In this document: positions 36,175-45,533 of the stretch, one piece after another
Layout: each line of letters opens with the position of its first letter
Position numbering within the stretch: the first letter of the stretch is position 1
NCBI GenBank assembly: GCA_015075305.1
Contig: JABTUS010000001.1
Location: 496,001 to 560,000 of the forward strand
Reading direction: 5' to 3'
Length of the DNA: 64,000 nucleotides
Source of the DNA: Opitutaceae bacterium
GTDB lineage: Bacteria; Verrucomicrobiota; Verrucomicrobiia; Opitutales; Opitutaceae
Position numbers and translations under genes: made by a program
Notes under the pieces: model-generated
Databases searched by the model: none
Seen by the model: only the letters and a program-made list of their open reading frames with translations
Told to the model about the DNA's origin: nothing

Positions 36175-36651
36175 TCAATGATCGCACACGCAGGCATACT
36201 CCTTCAGCGAGCATTCGCCGCAGGTCGAAAGCACCAGGTTGAACTTTTCGGTCACCGTCGCGCCATCCGAGCTCGACTTGATTTGTACGACCGTCGCAAA
36301 GCCGTCCCCCGCAGGCACCACCCCGTCCGAGATCAGCGTGTTGCCGGACTTCTTGAAGGAGAGCCTTGTCGGCGACAGCCGTTCGCCCGTGAATACGGTG
36401 ACAATCTGGTCCGCAGGCGCCACGATCCGTCCATCATCGTCAACAAACGTGATCTGAACCCTGCGATCCGCGGTGAGCAGGAATTCCGCGTGCGGCTCGA
36501 CGCGCGTCAGCACGCGTCCGCCGTTTGGCGCCTTGATTCTTGCCCCGGCATCACGGGCATGCGAGTGATTGTCGTGCGCATGCGCGGATACGGCGGGCAT
36601 ACCGCACGCGAGCATGGCGAGAATCGGGAGGATGTTGGATTTGATTTTCAT
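36175..36651 (-). CDS. Small exported protein of the metal-efflux operon
   Basis: A 158-residue protein with a signal peptide ending AVSAHAHD. The mature N-terminus is His-rich (HAHDNHSHARDAG) and the C-terminus has a cysteine cluster and His (CGECSLKEYACVCDH). The middle (IKAPNGGRVLTRVEPHAEFL) resembles small periplasmic proteins found next to metal RND pumps. I infer a metal chaperone or sensor role; no catalytic motif is visible. It is 48 bases downstream of the RND pump gene on the same strand. An 18-residue fragment of shared family style alone cannot name it. Confidence 0.7.
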   Translation of the reverse strand: MKIKSNILPILAMLACGMPAVSAHAHDNHSHARDAGARIKAPNGGRVLTRVEPHAEFLLTADRRVQITFVDDDGRIVAPADQIVTVFTGERLSPTRLSFKKSGNTLISDGVVPAGDGFATVVQIKSSSDGATVTEKFNLVLSTCGECSLKEYACVCDH

Positions 36652-36699
36652 GGTCGTTGAAGAAATGGAATGCGCCGAAACCAGTCTGGCGTGACCGGC

Positions 36700-39600
36700 C
36701 TACTGGGATGCCGCCGCACCGGTGGCGACAGCCCGCTCGGCGGCGCGTCTTGAAAAGTGGAAGAATATCAGGGGCGTAATCAGGAAGTTCAGGAGCGTGG
36801 AGGACACCAGCCCGCCCACGATCACCACGGCCACCGGATGAAGGATCTCCTTGCCCGGTTGATCCGCCGCAAACACAAGCGGGATGAGCGCGCACCCTGC
36901 CGAAAGCGCGGTCATGAGCACGGGCGCCATCCGTTCCAGCGTGCCGCGCACAACCATTTCGCGGGTGAACCGCTCCCCCTCATGCCTCATCAGGTGCAGA
37001 TAGTGCGAGATCATCATGATCCCGTTGCGCGCGGCGACGCCCCCCACGGCGATGAACCCCATCAGCGTCGCAATGCTGATGTTGTCGACCTTCAGCCAGG
37101 TGAACACGAGTCCGCCGACCAGCGCCAGCGGGATGTTCAGCATGACCTGCAGCGCAAGCGAAAGGCTTCGGAAGAAGCCCTGAAGGAGAAACAGGATGAC
37201 CAGGAACACCACCGAGCTGAACACCGCGATGCGAACGGTCGCCTCCTGCTGCGCCTGAAACTCGCCCTCGTAGGTGACGAAATAACCCTCCGGCAGCTTC
37301 ACCTCCTGGCGAACCCCAGCCTGCAGCCGCTCCACCAGCGCACCCACATCGCGCGCCGTGGGCTTGATCGCCACGGTAAAGCGCCGCTGGCTGTTCTCCC
37401 TGAAAATGACGTTGGGGCCCTTCGCCTCGCGCACATCGGCCACCAGGGCCAGCGGAAGCCTGCGGCCCGACTGCGTTTCCACCGGCAGCTCGGAGATCCT
37501 CTCCGGTGTGTCGCGCCATTCCGCGGGCAGACGAAGCACGAGCGACAGCGATCGCTGGCCTTCGCGAAGCTCCGCAATCTCCCTGCCGCCCACCAGCGCA
37601 CCCACTTGCTCGTTGATCGCGCCGGGTGTCACGCCGTAACTCACCGAACGAATGCGGTCCGGCTCTATGCGCAGTTGCGGGATGGTCGACTGCTGGTCCA
37701 GTTTCGCATCCTCAAATCCCGGAATCTTCGCCGCAACAGACTGGATCTCCGTTCCAATGCGGCGCAGTTCGTCCAGATTTGGACCAAAGATCTTTATCGC
37801 AACAGGCGCCGAGACCCCGCTCAGCATGTGGCCGATGCGGTCGGCCAGGGGACCGCCAATCACTGAAAACACCCCGGGAACCGAGTGCAGCCTCGCGCGA
37901 AGATCATCTAGGATCTGCTTTCGAGAACGCACTCCCACGGCGCTTCCCTCTTCAGTCCGGAAATCCACATCAAACTCCACTGTGGACACCGGCACAACGT
38001 GGTCCCCCCGCTCCGCGCGCCCGAGACGCCGACCAACCTTTCTGACTTCCGGCACGGCCAGGATCTGCTGCTCGAGCACGTCGGAAATCCTGTTCATCTC
38101 CGGCAGCGAGGTTCCCGGCGCGGACGTCACCGCAATCAATGCGGTCTCCTCGCGAAACGCGGGCAGGAAATCCTTGCCCATCCTCGGATAGAGCATGAGC
38201 GCCGCGGCAACGCCGATCGCCACGATCGCAAGCACGGGAACGGGAAGATCCAGCGCAAGCCGGAGAAAGGTGGCGCGAAGCACGCGCTTCATTCCACGAA
38301 CCAGCGCACCGTCCGGATGCTTCCGTCCCGCCTTCGGGCGCAGCAGCAGCGAACAGAGCACCGGTATCACGGTCAGCGAGACGACGAATGACGCGACCAT
38401 GCTGATGATGGTTGCGATCGCTATTGGCGCAAACAGCCGTCCCTCCACACCGCTCAACCCGAGCAGCGGCAAAAAGACCAGGATCACCAGAACCGTCGCA
38501 TAAAGGATCGAGTTTCTCACCTCGGTGGAGGCCGATCCGATCACTTCCAGCCTTGGCCGCGGTTCCACTGTGGCGGCGTTTTCGCGCAATCGGCGAAAGA
38601 CGTTTTCCACGTTCACGATCGCATCATCCACAACCATGCCGATCGCAACCGCGAGCCCGCCGAGCGTCATCGAATTGACGGTGAGTCCCATCCATTGAAA
38701 CGTCAGCAGCGTGATCGCAAAGCTCATGGGTATGGCCATGAGCGAAATGAACGTCGTGCGGAAATTGAGGAGGAAGACAAACAGGACGACCGTCACCATG
38801 ATCGCACCGTCACGAATCGCCTCCTTCAGGTTGCCGATCGCATGGTCGATGAAGTCCTTCTGCTGAAACAGCAGCACGGTTTCCACCCCGGCGGGAAGAC
38901 CCGGCTTCAGCTCGGCAAGCGCGTTCCGGATCTCCCCCGTGAGCCCCCGGGTGTCGAACCCCGGTGACTTCGTGATCGACATGATCACGCCATGCGTCGG
39001 GGTTTTCTCCGGGGCGACGCTGACCGACGCATCCCCTCTCATTGGCTCAATGCCCCACTCCACACCGGCCACGTCTCCGATGGTGACGTTGCGCCCATTG
39101 GACTGCTTGATCACGGTGCGCGCGATCGCCGACGGGTCGGTTGTCATCGCGAGATTGCGGACCATGATCTCCGTTGGACCGCTGTCGATGAATCCGCCGG
39201 TTGTCGTGCTGGCGGATTCCCGGATCGCCTGCTCGAGCTCCGCGAGGCTGACGCCATGGGCCTGCAGGCGATAGGGATCAGGCTGGACCTCGATGCGCCG
39301 GATGCCTCCGCCCATGTTGAGGATCTCGGCGATGCCGGGCACGCTTTGCAGGCGGCGCTTGATCGTCCAGTCAGCGATGCTGCGAACCTCCGCTGGAGAC
39401 AGGTATCCCGGCTCGCCCTCCTTGATGGTCGAACGCACGCCCACGAGGAGAATCTCCCCCATGAGCGACGCCACAGGCGTCATGAAGGGCTCCACACCCT
39501 CCGGCAGGGATTCCCTCGCCGACTGCAGGCGCTCCTGCACGAGCACACGCGCCTTGTAGACATCCGTATCCCAGCCGAACTCGGCGTAGACGAGCGAGAG

Positions 39601-39867
39601 CGCAACGTCCGAGTTCGAGCGCAGCCGCGTCAGGCCCGCAACGCCCAGGAGCGCGCTTTCAAGGGGCTGGGTGACACGAACCTCGACCTCCTCAGGTGCG
39701 AGTCCCGGAGCCTCGGTCAGTATGACAACCGTCGGTTTTGTGAGGTCCGGCAGAACCTCGACGGGCAGCTTCAACCCCGATCGCACCCCGAGCGCGAGCA
39801 GGATGACCGAGACGCCAAGTATGATCGCCCGGTTTGAGAGCGACCATAGAATCATTCGGTTAAGCAT
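36700..39867 (-). CDS. Heavy-metal efflux RND pump (CzcA/CusA type)
   Basis: A 1055-residue inner-membrane proton-driven pump with the usual RND layout: TM1 at the N-terminus, a large periplasmic loop, six more TM segments, then a repeat of the pattern. Markers are LPVEVLPDLTKPTVVILTEA, the TM4 acidic motif VAIGMVVDDAIVNVENV, and the C-terminal GVAARNGIMMISHYLHL. HME-RND pumps export Zn/Co/Cd/Ni or Cu/Ag. The TM4 form GMVVDDA is not the classical IDFGxxVD of CzcA, so the ion is uncertain. It partners with the adaptor and outer-membrane genes immediately upstream (6 and about 1170 bases). Confidence 0.93.
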   Translation of the reverse strand: MLNRMILWSLSNRAIILGVSVILLALGVRSGLKLPVEVLPDLTKPTVVILTEAPGLAPEEVEVRVTQPLESALLGVAGLTRLRSNSDVALSLVYAEFGWDTDVYKARVLVQERLQSARESLPEGVEPFMTPVASLMGEILLVGVRSTIKEGEPGYLSPAEVRSIADWTIKRRLQSVPGIAEILNMGGGIRRIEVQPDPYRLQAHGVSLAELEQAIRESASTTTGGFIDSGPTEIMVRNLAMTTDPSAIARTVIKQSNGRNVTIGDVAGVEWGIEPMRGDASVSVAPEKTPTHGVIMSITKSPGFDTRGLTGEIRNALAELKPGLPAGVETVLLFQQKDFIDHAIGNLKEAIRDGAIMVTVVLFVFLLNFRTTFISLMAIPMSFAITLLTFQWMGLTVNSMTLGGLAVAIGMVVDDAIVNVENVFRRLRENAATVEPRPRLEVIGSASTEVRNSILYATVLVILVFLPLLGLSGVEGRLFAPIAIATIISMVASFVVSLTVIPVLCSLLLRPKAGRKHPDGALVRGMKRVLRATFLRLALDLPVPVLAIVAIGVAAALMLYPRMGKDFLPAFREETALIAVTSAPGTSLPEMNRISDVLEQQILAVPEVRKVGRRLGRAERGDHVVPVSTVEFDVDFRTEEGSAVGVRSRKQILDDLRARLHSVPGVFSVIGGPLADRIGHMLSGVSAPVAIKIFGPNLDELRRIGTEIQSVAAKIPGFEDAKLDQQSTIPQLRIEPDRIRSVSYGVTPGAINEQVGALVGGREIAELREGQRSLSLVLRLPAEWRDTPERISELPVETQSGRRLPLALVADVREAKGPNVIFRENSQRRFTVAIKPTARDVGALVERLQAGVRQEVKLPEGYFVTYEGEFQAQQEATVRIAVFSSVVFLVILFLLQGFFRSLSLALQVMLNIPLALVGGLVFTWLKVDNISIATLMGFIAVGGVAARNGIMMISHYLHLMRHEGERFTREMVVRGTLERMAPVLMTALSAGCALIPLVFAADQPGKEILHPVAVVIVGGLVSSTLLNFLITPLIFFHFSRRAAERAVATGAAASQ

Positions 39868-39873
39868 GACCGG

Positions 39874-41037
39874 TCATTCTCCTTTCGGCTTTCCGGCGGC
39901 GGCTTCATCCGCCGAGGCCGAAGCGGTCCTTCTGCGAATCGAAACAGCCAGGAGAAGGACGAACAGGGCGCCACTGACGATCATCCAGAAGGGACTGTGC
40001 GCCTCCTCGTGGTCGTGATCCGCATGAGCCGCGGGCTGGCCGCCGGCATTCGTTTTCTGCTGCCCGGCGGATATCTCGGAGCCATCCTCATTGTGCGCGT
40101 GGCCATGGGCTGCATCGAGCGCGGCCTTCAAGGAGACCGTGCCGCCGCCTACAAACGCCAGCGAATAGGCGCCCTGGGTGACAACCTCGTCCGTGGGCAG
40201 CAGGCCGTTCACGATTTCGACAAAGCGGTCATTCTCCTTTCCCACTATCACGGGTGTCTTGATGAAGGCGTTCTTCAGATCGAAGTCCTTCACGTAGACA
40301 TACCGCGATGCCGGCTCACCCTGAAGCGCGCTTCGGGGAACCGTGACGACTCCCGAACGGCGGCTCAGCACGATGGAAAACTCAACGCGCATTCCGGGTC
40401 GAATGGCCCCCTGTGGATTCGGCAGGACAAAAAACGCGTCAATCGTGCCTCCCGTCTCATCCGCCGAGGTCCCGAACCGCAGGAGCCGCCCGGTGATGTT
40501 TCCTTCAGCGATCGCGGGAATCCGGATGTGCGCCGTAGCGCCCGGTTGGATACGCCCCGCCAGATGCTCGGGAACACGGGCGACGGCAAAGACCTCCGCC
40601 AGATCACAGACCTCCGCGAGCGGCCGGTCGGGTTCAACCGGATCGCCCACCCTCACATTCAACTCAGTGACCATCCCCTTTATCGGCGAGGTCAGGGAAA
40701 TGACCGGTGGCGGATTCCCCGGCTGCCGACTCTCCACGCGCAGAATCTGAGCCCCAGAATCAATGGAATCCCCCGGCAATGCCGCGATCGCCGTCACACG
40801 TCCGGGGATCCTGCTTGCAACCGCGGCGATCCGCCCCGGCATCGCGTCGATCCGTCCGAGCGCAAAGGCGGTCTCCTCAAAATCCCCTGGTTCAATCGAG
40901 ACCGTTTCGATCCGGAGATTCCGGATCGCCGTCTCATCCAGGATGATCTTGTCCGCCTTCCCGCCAGCGGTCTCGGCCTGCGCCAGGTTCACCGCAGCGG
41001 CCATTGAAATGAGAATGGAAAGGATTCGTGTCTTCAT
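39874..41037 (-). CDS. Efflux membrane-fusion protein (HlyD/CusB-like) with extra C-terminal TM segment
   Basis: A 387-residue periplasmic adaptor linking the RND pump to the outer-membrane channel. The signal peptide ends AQAETAG. Family blocks are RIPGRVTAIAALPGDSIDSG (lipoyl-like), SPIKGMVTELNVRVGDPVEP, RPGMRVEFSIVLSRR and VPRSALQGEPASRYVYV. After the usual end there is a His-rich stretch (HGHAHNEDG, then HADHDHEEAHS) and a membrane helix FWMIVSGALFVLLLAVSI, which most adaptors lack. The His-rich part may bind metal. It overlaps the outer-membrane gene by 4 bases (ATGA). Confidence 0.9.
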   Translation of the reverse strand: MKTRILSILISMAAAVNLAQAETAGGKADKIILDETAIRNLRIETVSIEPGDFEETAFALGRIDAMPGRIAAVASRIPGRVTAIAALPGDSIDSGAQILRVESRQPGNPPPVISLTSPIKGMVTELNVRVGDPVEPDRPLAEVCDLAEVFAVARVPEHLAGRIQPGATAHIRIPAIAEGNITGRLLRFGTSADETGGTIDAFFVLPNPQGAIRPGMRVEFSIVLSRRSGVVTVPRSALQGEPASRYVYVKDFDLKNAFIKTPVIVGKENDRFVEIVNGLLPTDEVVTQGAYSLAFVGGGTVSLKAALDAAHGHAHNEDGSEISAGQQKTNAGGQPAAHADHDHEEAHSPFWMIVSGALFVLLLAVSIRRRTASASADEAAAGKPKGE

Positions 41038-42299
41038 TGTGCTGAAATCAGTTCTATCACGCCGGGAAAGCGGGTGGCGGTCAGGCCCTCGATCCGCGCG
41101 AGTGCGATGACGTAGGAGGCCTCGGCCTCCAGCAGTTCGCGCTGCACGGTCAGCAGCGTCCGCTGCGCATCGAGCACGTCGATGAATGCCAGTTCGCCGT
41201 TGTCATAGGCTCGCTTCACCGCGTCAAAGGCGTCCTCATTCGCCGGAAGCACGTCGCGCCGAAGCCCGAGGGCGGTTGCATGCGCGGCCTTCAACTCCTG
41301 CCAGTCCGCATCGAAGGCCGCCTTCAATTCGAGCCTCACCGCACGCAGCGTCTCCCCGGCGCCAAGGGCCTCCTCGCGGGCCGCGCGGATTCTTCCCTGG
41401 TTCCGGTTGCGCACCGCAAGTGGTATGGAAACCGACGCCACCAGCGCGGCATCGCTGCCATCCCGGAGAAACCGCAGCCCTCCCCCCACGGAAACATCCT
41501 GGCTGGCCATCGACACCTCCACGTCCACCGCCGCCTGGCGGCTTTCGATGGCGGCCCGCTGCAAGGCAACGCGGGGATGCTGGCCCATGCGGGAGAGAAG
41601 CATCGATTCGTCCGGCAACGCATCAGGCACGCGCAGCGTCCCCGCAACCTCCAGGGCGTCATCGGGACCGCCACCCCAGATCGCGGCGAGCGCGGTCTGC
41701 GCGCCGGACACCAGCGCGCGCGCGCGCACGACCTCTCCGCGTGCGGCCGCGACCGCCGCACGGGCGCGGGCCACATCGATGGTCGACGCGGCCCCGGCCT
41801 TTTCGCGCGACTCCGCGGCGGCCAGCGTCTCGACGGCAAGCCGGAGCGGAGCCTCCGCCAGGGCGAGCCTCTGCCTGGCGGCAAGAACCCCGACATAGGC
41901 AACTGCCGTGCGTGACAGAATCTCGTTCTGCAGGACCGCCAGTTCCTGCTCCGTCAGTTCACGTTCGCGGTTCGCCAGCGCCACGCGCTTCTGTCGCTTC
42001 CCGCCGCGCTCAAGGGTCTGTGTCGCCAGGACTGTGGCTTCGGCTCCGCGAATCCCGCGGACGTCACCGGTGCCGAGCACGTTCTCGAGTGTCGCCTCGA
42101 TCGTTGGATTCGGCCGGTAGCCGGCCTGCTCGATCAGGGCGTCCGCAGCGAGTCGAGAATGCCGCTGCGCCGACAGGATGGGACTGGCGTCGGTCGCGCG
42201 CTGCAACGCATCCGCCAGCGTCAGCGGCGCTCCGGAGCCGGCCAGCGCGGCGCCGAAGCAGGCGCCAAAAAAGAAGGGAAATCTGTAAATTCTATTCAT
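41034..42299 (-). CDS. Outer-membrane efflux channel (TolC/CusC family)
   Basis: A 421-residue TolC-family protein. MNRIYRFPFFFGACFGAALA is the signal peptide; the frame extends to 42494 but this ATG at 42299 fits best. Two outer-membrane-efflux repeats are visible: LTLADALQRATDASPILSAQ near the N-terminus, then AVLQNEILSRTAVAYVGVLA, and the second repeat ending DNGELAFIDVLDAQRTLLTV. Long alpha-helical, Ala/Arg-rich stretches fit the periplasmic tunnel. It forms the exit duct for the adaptor and RND pump encoded next. Confidence 0.92.
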   Translation of the reverse strand: MNRIYRFPFFFGACFGAALAGSGAPLTLADALQRATDASPILSAQRHSRLAADALIEQAGYRPNPTIEATLENVLGTGDVRGIRGAEATVLATQTLERGGKRQKRVALANRERELTEQELAVLQNEILSRTAVAYVGVLAARQRLALAEAPLRLAVETLAAAESREKAGAASTIDVARARAAVAAARGEVVRARALVSGAQTALAAIWGGGPDDALEVAGTLRVPDALPDESMLLSRMGQHPRVALQRAAIESRQAAVDVEVSMASQDVSVGGGLRFLRDGSDAALVASVSIPLAVRNRNQGRIRAAREEALGAGETLRAVRLELKAAFDADWQELKAAHATALGLRRDVLPANEDAFDAVKRAYDNGELAFIDVLDAQRTLLTVQRELLEAEASYVIALARIEGLTATRFPGVIELISAQ

Positions 42300-42421
42300 T
42301 GAGTCTGAACGTAATCGCCGAAACACAGCACACGAATCACGCATGCTGACACACCGCCGCGCCGGCACCCGCGCCGGCACGGCACTACGGAATCGCCCAA
42401 CGGTCCGCGCAGGGACCCCGT

Positions 42422-42820
42422 TCAGGCCAGACTCAACGACGGGGCCCGCGGAGAAAGCGCGGCCCTGCGGTGGAAACTCCAGGAGGGAACCCAATCGAGC
42501 GGCTGCTCGACGCCCCCGGCAAATGCCGTGGGTGGCGCCTCTGCAATGGCAGGCTCAAGAATGAACAGATCGCAGAGTATGAAGCTGTCGAGCAACTGCG
42601 GGCTGGGAACCTTCACGGACGCGGCCGCCGCGGAGAATGAGTCTCCTTCGGCAAGGTTGCAGCGCTCGTGCGAACTGTCGTTCTGCTCGTCGCAGCACGT
42701 ATCCCGCCCGCAGGCATCAACATCTGCCAGGACGCCCGCCGCCTCCAGGACGCAGTGCTGCCCGGCCGCCAGCCACACGGCCAGCAGGACAAACGGCAGC
42801 AGACGTCGGATCGCCTTCAT
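42422..42820 (-). CDS. Small cysteine-containing protein at the head of the efflux operon
   Basis: A 132-residue protein, MKAIRRLLPFVLLAVWLAAG at the N-terminus (signal peptide or anchor). The segment CGRDTCCDEQNDSSHERC clusters four cysteines and a histidine, suggesting metal binding. The frame is open to 42931 but the ATG at 42820 begins the hydrophobic leader. It is 122 bases upstream of the outer-membrane channel gene on the same strand, and so probably the first gene of the operon. I do not recognise the family. Confidence 0.6.
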   Translation of the reverse strand: MKAIRRLLPFVLLAVWLAAGQHCVLEAAGVLADVDACGRDTCCDEQNDSSHERCNLAEGDSFSAAAASVKVPSPQLLDSFILCDLFILEPAIAEAPPTAFAGGVEQPLDWVPSWSFHRRAALSPRAPSLSLA

Positions 42821-42963
42821 GGGGCCACAGACAGTCAATACCCGGCAAAATGTCAATTTCCGCCTGAACCACGGTTTGAGCGCCGCAATTGTTCCGTTCA
42901 TTTCAAGACTCGGACTCGAGCCCCCGTTCAACCACAGATTGCGCGGATTCCACCGATCCTCCC

Positions 42964-43039
42964 AAACCGGTCACGACGGAGCGTGCCCCTCCAGGTTGTG
43001 GAGGACATCCGGTATTCATCCGGTTCCATCCGTGGTCAA
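42964..43039 (+). repeat. REP-like hairpin joined to ATCCGTGGTCAA repeat
   Basis: 42964-42995 carries ACCGGTCACGACGGAGCGTG and CCCCTCCAGG, the same unit as the arrays at 4.6 and 8.4 kb. 43007-43039 carries TATTCATCC and ATCCGTGGTCAA, matching 1984-2018 on the other strand. Both lie between the efflux operon promoter region (42821-43063, no gene seen) and the ApbE gene's 3' end. Confidence 0.65.
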
Positions 43040-43063
43040 ACACTCCGACCCGTTCGATCCGCC

Positions 43064-44104
43064 TCAACCAAGATACTCCGCAAACCCGCGCGTCCATCGC
43101 TCCGCATGGCCGCCGGTCGCACACCGTTCGACAAACAGCGCCGCGAGGCCCTGCGTTTCCGCGAGCCGGATCCCCTCCTCCGGACCCATCAGAAAAAGCG
43201 CCGTCGCAAAAACATCCGCCTCCATGCAGCTTGGCGCTAGCACGGTCACGCTTTCCAGCTCCAACGGCACCGTGCAGCCCGGCAGCGGGTTGACGATATG
43301 CCCAAGCTCTCCGTCGGGGAGGCTGCGCTTCCGCAGCGCGTTTCCTGATGTCGCCAGCGCGAGCTCGCAGACTGCAGCCACGGTGACCGGGAAATCCGCA
43401 GCGGCATTCCGCGGTGCCTCGATGGCGCACCACCAGGGATTCCCATCCGGCTTGCATCCCACCCCCCGCGCCTCCCCACCGATTTCCAGAAAGCAATCGC
43501 ATGCTCCGGCCGCCACGAGCCGCTCGACAGCCAGATCGACCGCATGGCCCTTCGCGATCGAGCAGAGATCAAGCGCGTATCCGCCCGGTTGATACACGGC
43601 CCCCTTTTCCCCATCAATCCTCACGCGCGCATGCCCGGTGAACGATCGAGCCACCAACGCCGCCCGCGACGCCGGATGCACGGCTCCTTCCGTCCCGCCG
43701 GGTCCGAACCCAAGGGCATCTGTCAGCCGGCCGATCGTCGGATCATACGCGCCGCGTGTCAGCGCGGCCACCTCCAGGGCGCGCCGCAGCACCGTCAGCG
43801 TGGGCTCGCGGAAGGGCACCCACGAGTCCGCAGGCGCTTCACGGTGGCGGGCGAGATCAGACGCCGGCTCCCACGGGCTCATGCAATCCACGACGAGCGC
43901 GAGCGCCTCGCGAATCAAAGTCTCAGCTTCGTGCCGCCGCACGGCATCGTTTTCAACCACCCGGGCGCGCCAGTACGTTCCCATCGTTGCCCCGCTCATG
44001 CCCCAGATCCCTCGCCCGGCCCGCAAGGGGCGACGGAGTGAAGCCGGAAGTTTTGGCGGCACCAGAACCCGCCGCTCCGTCCCGGGCGTTGCCAGCAGCG
44101 CCAT
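43064..44104 (-). CDS. apbE: FAD:protein FMN transferase
   Basis: A 346-residue ApbE-family protein that covalently attaches FMN to Thr/Ser of target proteins in the periplasm. Markers are GATMGTYWRARV near residue 40, GAYDPTIGRLTDALGFG, GYALDLCSIAKGHAVD, LEIGGEARGVG and ALATSGNALRK, with HIVNP for the metal site. No clear signal peptide is visible from 44104, and the real start may be further in (for example M36, MSGATMGTYW). It ends a four-gene minus-strand operon with PepSY, DUF2271 and DUF4198 proteins, 35 bases after the last of these. No protein in the window shows an obvious flavinylation motif. Confidence 0.92.
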   Translation of the reverse strand: MALLATPGTERRVLVPPKLPASLRRPLRAGRGIWGMSGATMGTYWRARVVENDAVRRHEAETLIREALALVVDCMSPWEPASDLARHREAPADSWVPFREPTLTVLRRALEVAALTRGAYDPTIGRLTDALGFGPGGTEGAVHPASRAALVARSFTGHARVRIDGEKGAVYQPGGYALDLCSIAKGHAVDLAVERLVAAGACDCFLEIGGEARGVGCKPDGNPWWCAIEAPRNAAADFPVTVAAVCELALATSGNALRKRSLPDGELGHIVNPLPGCTVPLELESVTVLAPSCMEADVFATALFLMGPEEGIRLAETQGLAALFVERCATGGHAERWTRGFAEYLG

Positions 44105-44139
44105 TGCTCAGGAGATTCCGGTGGCGATCAAGTTCGCGA

Positions 44140-44982
44140 TCAGTCAGGAAGCACTTCAAACGTGGCGATGTACGTGAAGGACTTCTCCGAGGGAACACCA
44201 TGCAGCGTCCCCTCGGTGCCCGCCGACGCCTCAAACCAGTAGCGGCCGGCCTGCGGCCACTTGATTTCGACGACACCATCAGCATCCGTCCGGAGAGTGA
44301 TGTCGCCCGCCTCATCGCGATACCGATCGTCGCCCCGCACGACCGTCACCTCGGCGCCGGGAGCGGGCTTTCCATCAAGCAGCAGCCGGAAGCGCGCCGC
44401 TTCGCCCACAAAAAGGTCGTTTGGATGCGTCAGGTATTCCACTTCAATTCCCTTTCCCGTCGTGCGCAGAACACCGTCGCTCGGTTTGCCACAGGTTACA
44501 AACGTGACGACCTGCCGTCCGCCCGATTCGCGGAGTTTGAATCCCGGTTTGCCCGCCATGCCCTCGGCGACGAGGGACTCCGGCGTTCCCCGCCAGCGCT
44601 CGACCTTGCCGGCTTTTTCATAGCTGCCAAAAAGCGTGGGGTCTCCGGGCAAGGTCGGACGGCGCACAATGCCCGGCTTGAGTGAAATCGCATAAGTGCC
44701 CTGCTGCTTGAGCTGGAGCTCGAAGGAGCTGCGCACCTCTCCGCCCACGGCATTCTGCACGGCGACCGGCTGGCCGTCGGGCCCGCGCACTTCGATCGCC
44801 GCGATCGGAACCGGCCGGTGATTCGGGAAGAAGAGATTGTTCGAGACCGCCGCCTCAAACGAGGCCCATTGGTCGGTCCCGGAAAACACCGTCATCGACG
44901 GAAGAATCCAGACGCGGTGGGCCTGCAGGGTGGAGGCTCCAAGGAGGAGTCCGGCGACAACGAGAGTGCGATGGAATTTCAT
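44140..44982 (-). CDS. DUF4198 family exported protein
   Basis: A 280-residue protein with a signal peptide MKFHRTLVVAGLLLGASTLQ followed by AHRVWILPS, the usual DUF4198 start with its N-terminal His. The C-terminal half (VGEAARFRLLLDGKPAPGAE onward, with DITLRTDADGVVEIKWPQAG) is an immunoglobulin-like carboxypeptidase-regulatory-type fold common in the family. Related proteins sit beside metal uptake and TonB systems, but the biochemical role is unknown. An upstream TTG at 45000 would overlap the previous gene; the ATG at 44982 is preferred. Confidence 0.8.
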   Translation of the reverse strand: MKFHRTLVVAGLLLGASTLQAHRVWILPSMTVFSGTDQWASFEAAVSNNLFFPNHRPVPIAAIEVRGPDGQPVAVQNAVGGEVRSSFELQLKQQGTYAISLKPGIVRRPTLPGDPTLFGSYEKAGKVERWRGTPESLVAEGMAGKPGFKLRESGGRQVVTFVTCGKPSDGVLRTTGKGIEVEYLTHPNDLFVGEAARFRLLLDGKPAPGAEVTVVRGDDRYRDEAGDITLRTDADGVVEIKWPQAGRYWFEASAGTEGTLHGVPSEKSFTYIATFEVLPD

Positions 44983-44996
44983 GAGTGGACAATGGG

Positions 44997-45521
44997 TCAA
45001 TCAACCTGGCGAAGCGTGACGGCACCGAGTTCGCGTACGCCCTTGGCCGCGACATCGATTCTGGCAGTCTTGGAAATCGCAAAGGGCACCCGCACAACCT
45101 CGCGTCCGCCCACCTCACGCGCGGCTTCGACATAGAGCGAATAGTCGCCATCAGCCAGCTTCGCGACAATCGCGCTTGGAATCTCCACCTTGTGCACGCC
45201 CACGGGGCGGGTGGGCCCGCTGAGTCCGTCGATGGGCAGATCGAGTTCCCGGCCCGCCTTGCGCCACCACTGACGCAGGTCCTTGAGCCAGGTTTCGCCC
45301 TCGTCCTTCTTCATCTCCACATCGTACCAGACACCCACATTGATGAAGGCGCGATCCGGACCCTCGATCCAGAGGGCGACATACGGCCGGTGGTACTCGG
45401 CGACGTCCAACTGGGGAATCTCCACGGTGGCGACAAGCTGCGCCGCCGCCGATGTGGCGACCGTGCAGGCAAGCCCGGGGGCAATACGGGATGCAAGGCG
45501 TGACAAGGCAGGCGAGGACAT
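44997..45521 (-). CDS. DUF2271 family exported protein
   Basis: A 174-residue protein with an N-terminal hydrophobic leader (to about SAAAQ). Conserved features are VATVEIPQLDVAEYHRPYVA, ALWIEGPDRAFINVGVWYD, WLKDLRQWWRK and the beta-rich tail with YSLYVEAAREVGGREVVRVP, as in DUF2271. This family recurs with PepSY membrane proteins and ApbE, which suggests a periplasmic redox function; that link is inference. It lies 12 bases after the PepSY gene. Confidence 0.8.
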   Translation of the reverse strand: MSSPALSRLASRIAPGLACTVATSAAAQLVATVEIPQLDVAEYHRPYVALWIEGPDRAFINVGVWYDVEMKKDEGETWLKDLRQWWRKAGRELDLPIDGLSGPTRPVGVHKVEIPSAIVAKLADGDYSLYVEAAREVGGREVVRVPFAISKTARIDVAAKGVRELGAVTLRQVD

Positions 45522-45533
45522 GGAAGGCGCAGG

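Noticed and set aside
42528-43592. A 354-codon plus-strand open frame
   Set aside because: It is antisense to the small Cys-rich gene and ApbE and passes through intergenic repeats; no domain is visible.
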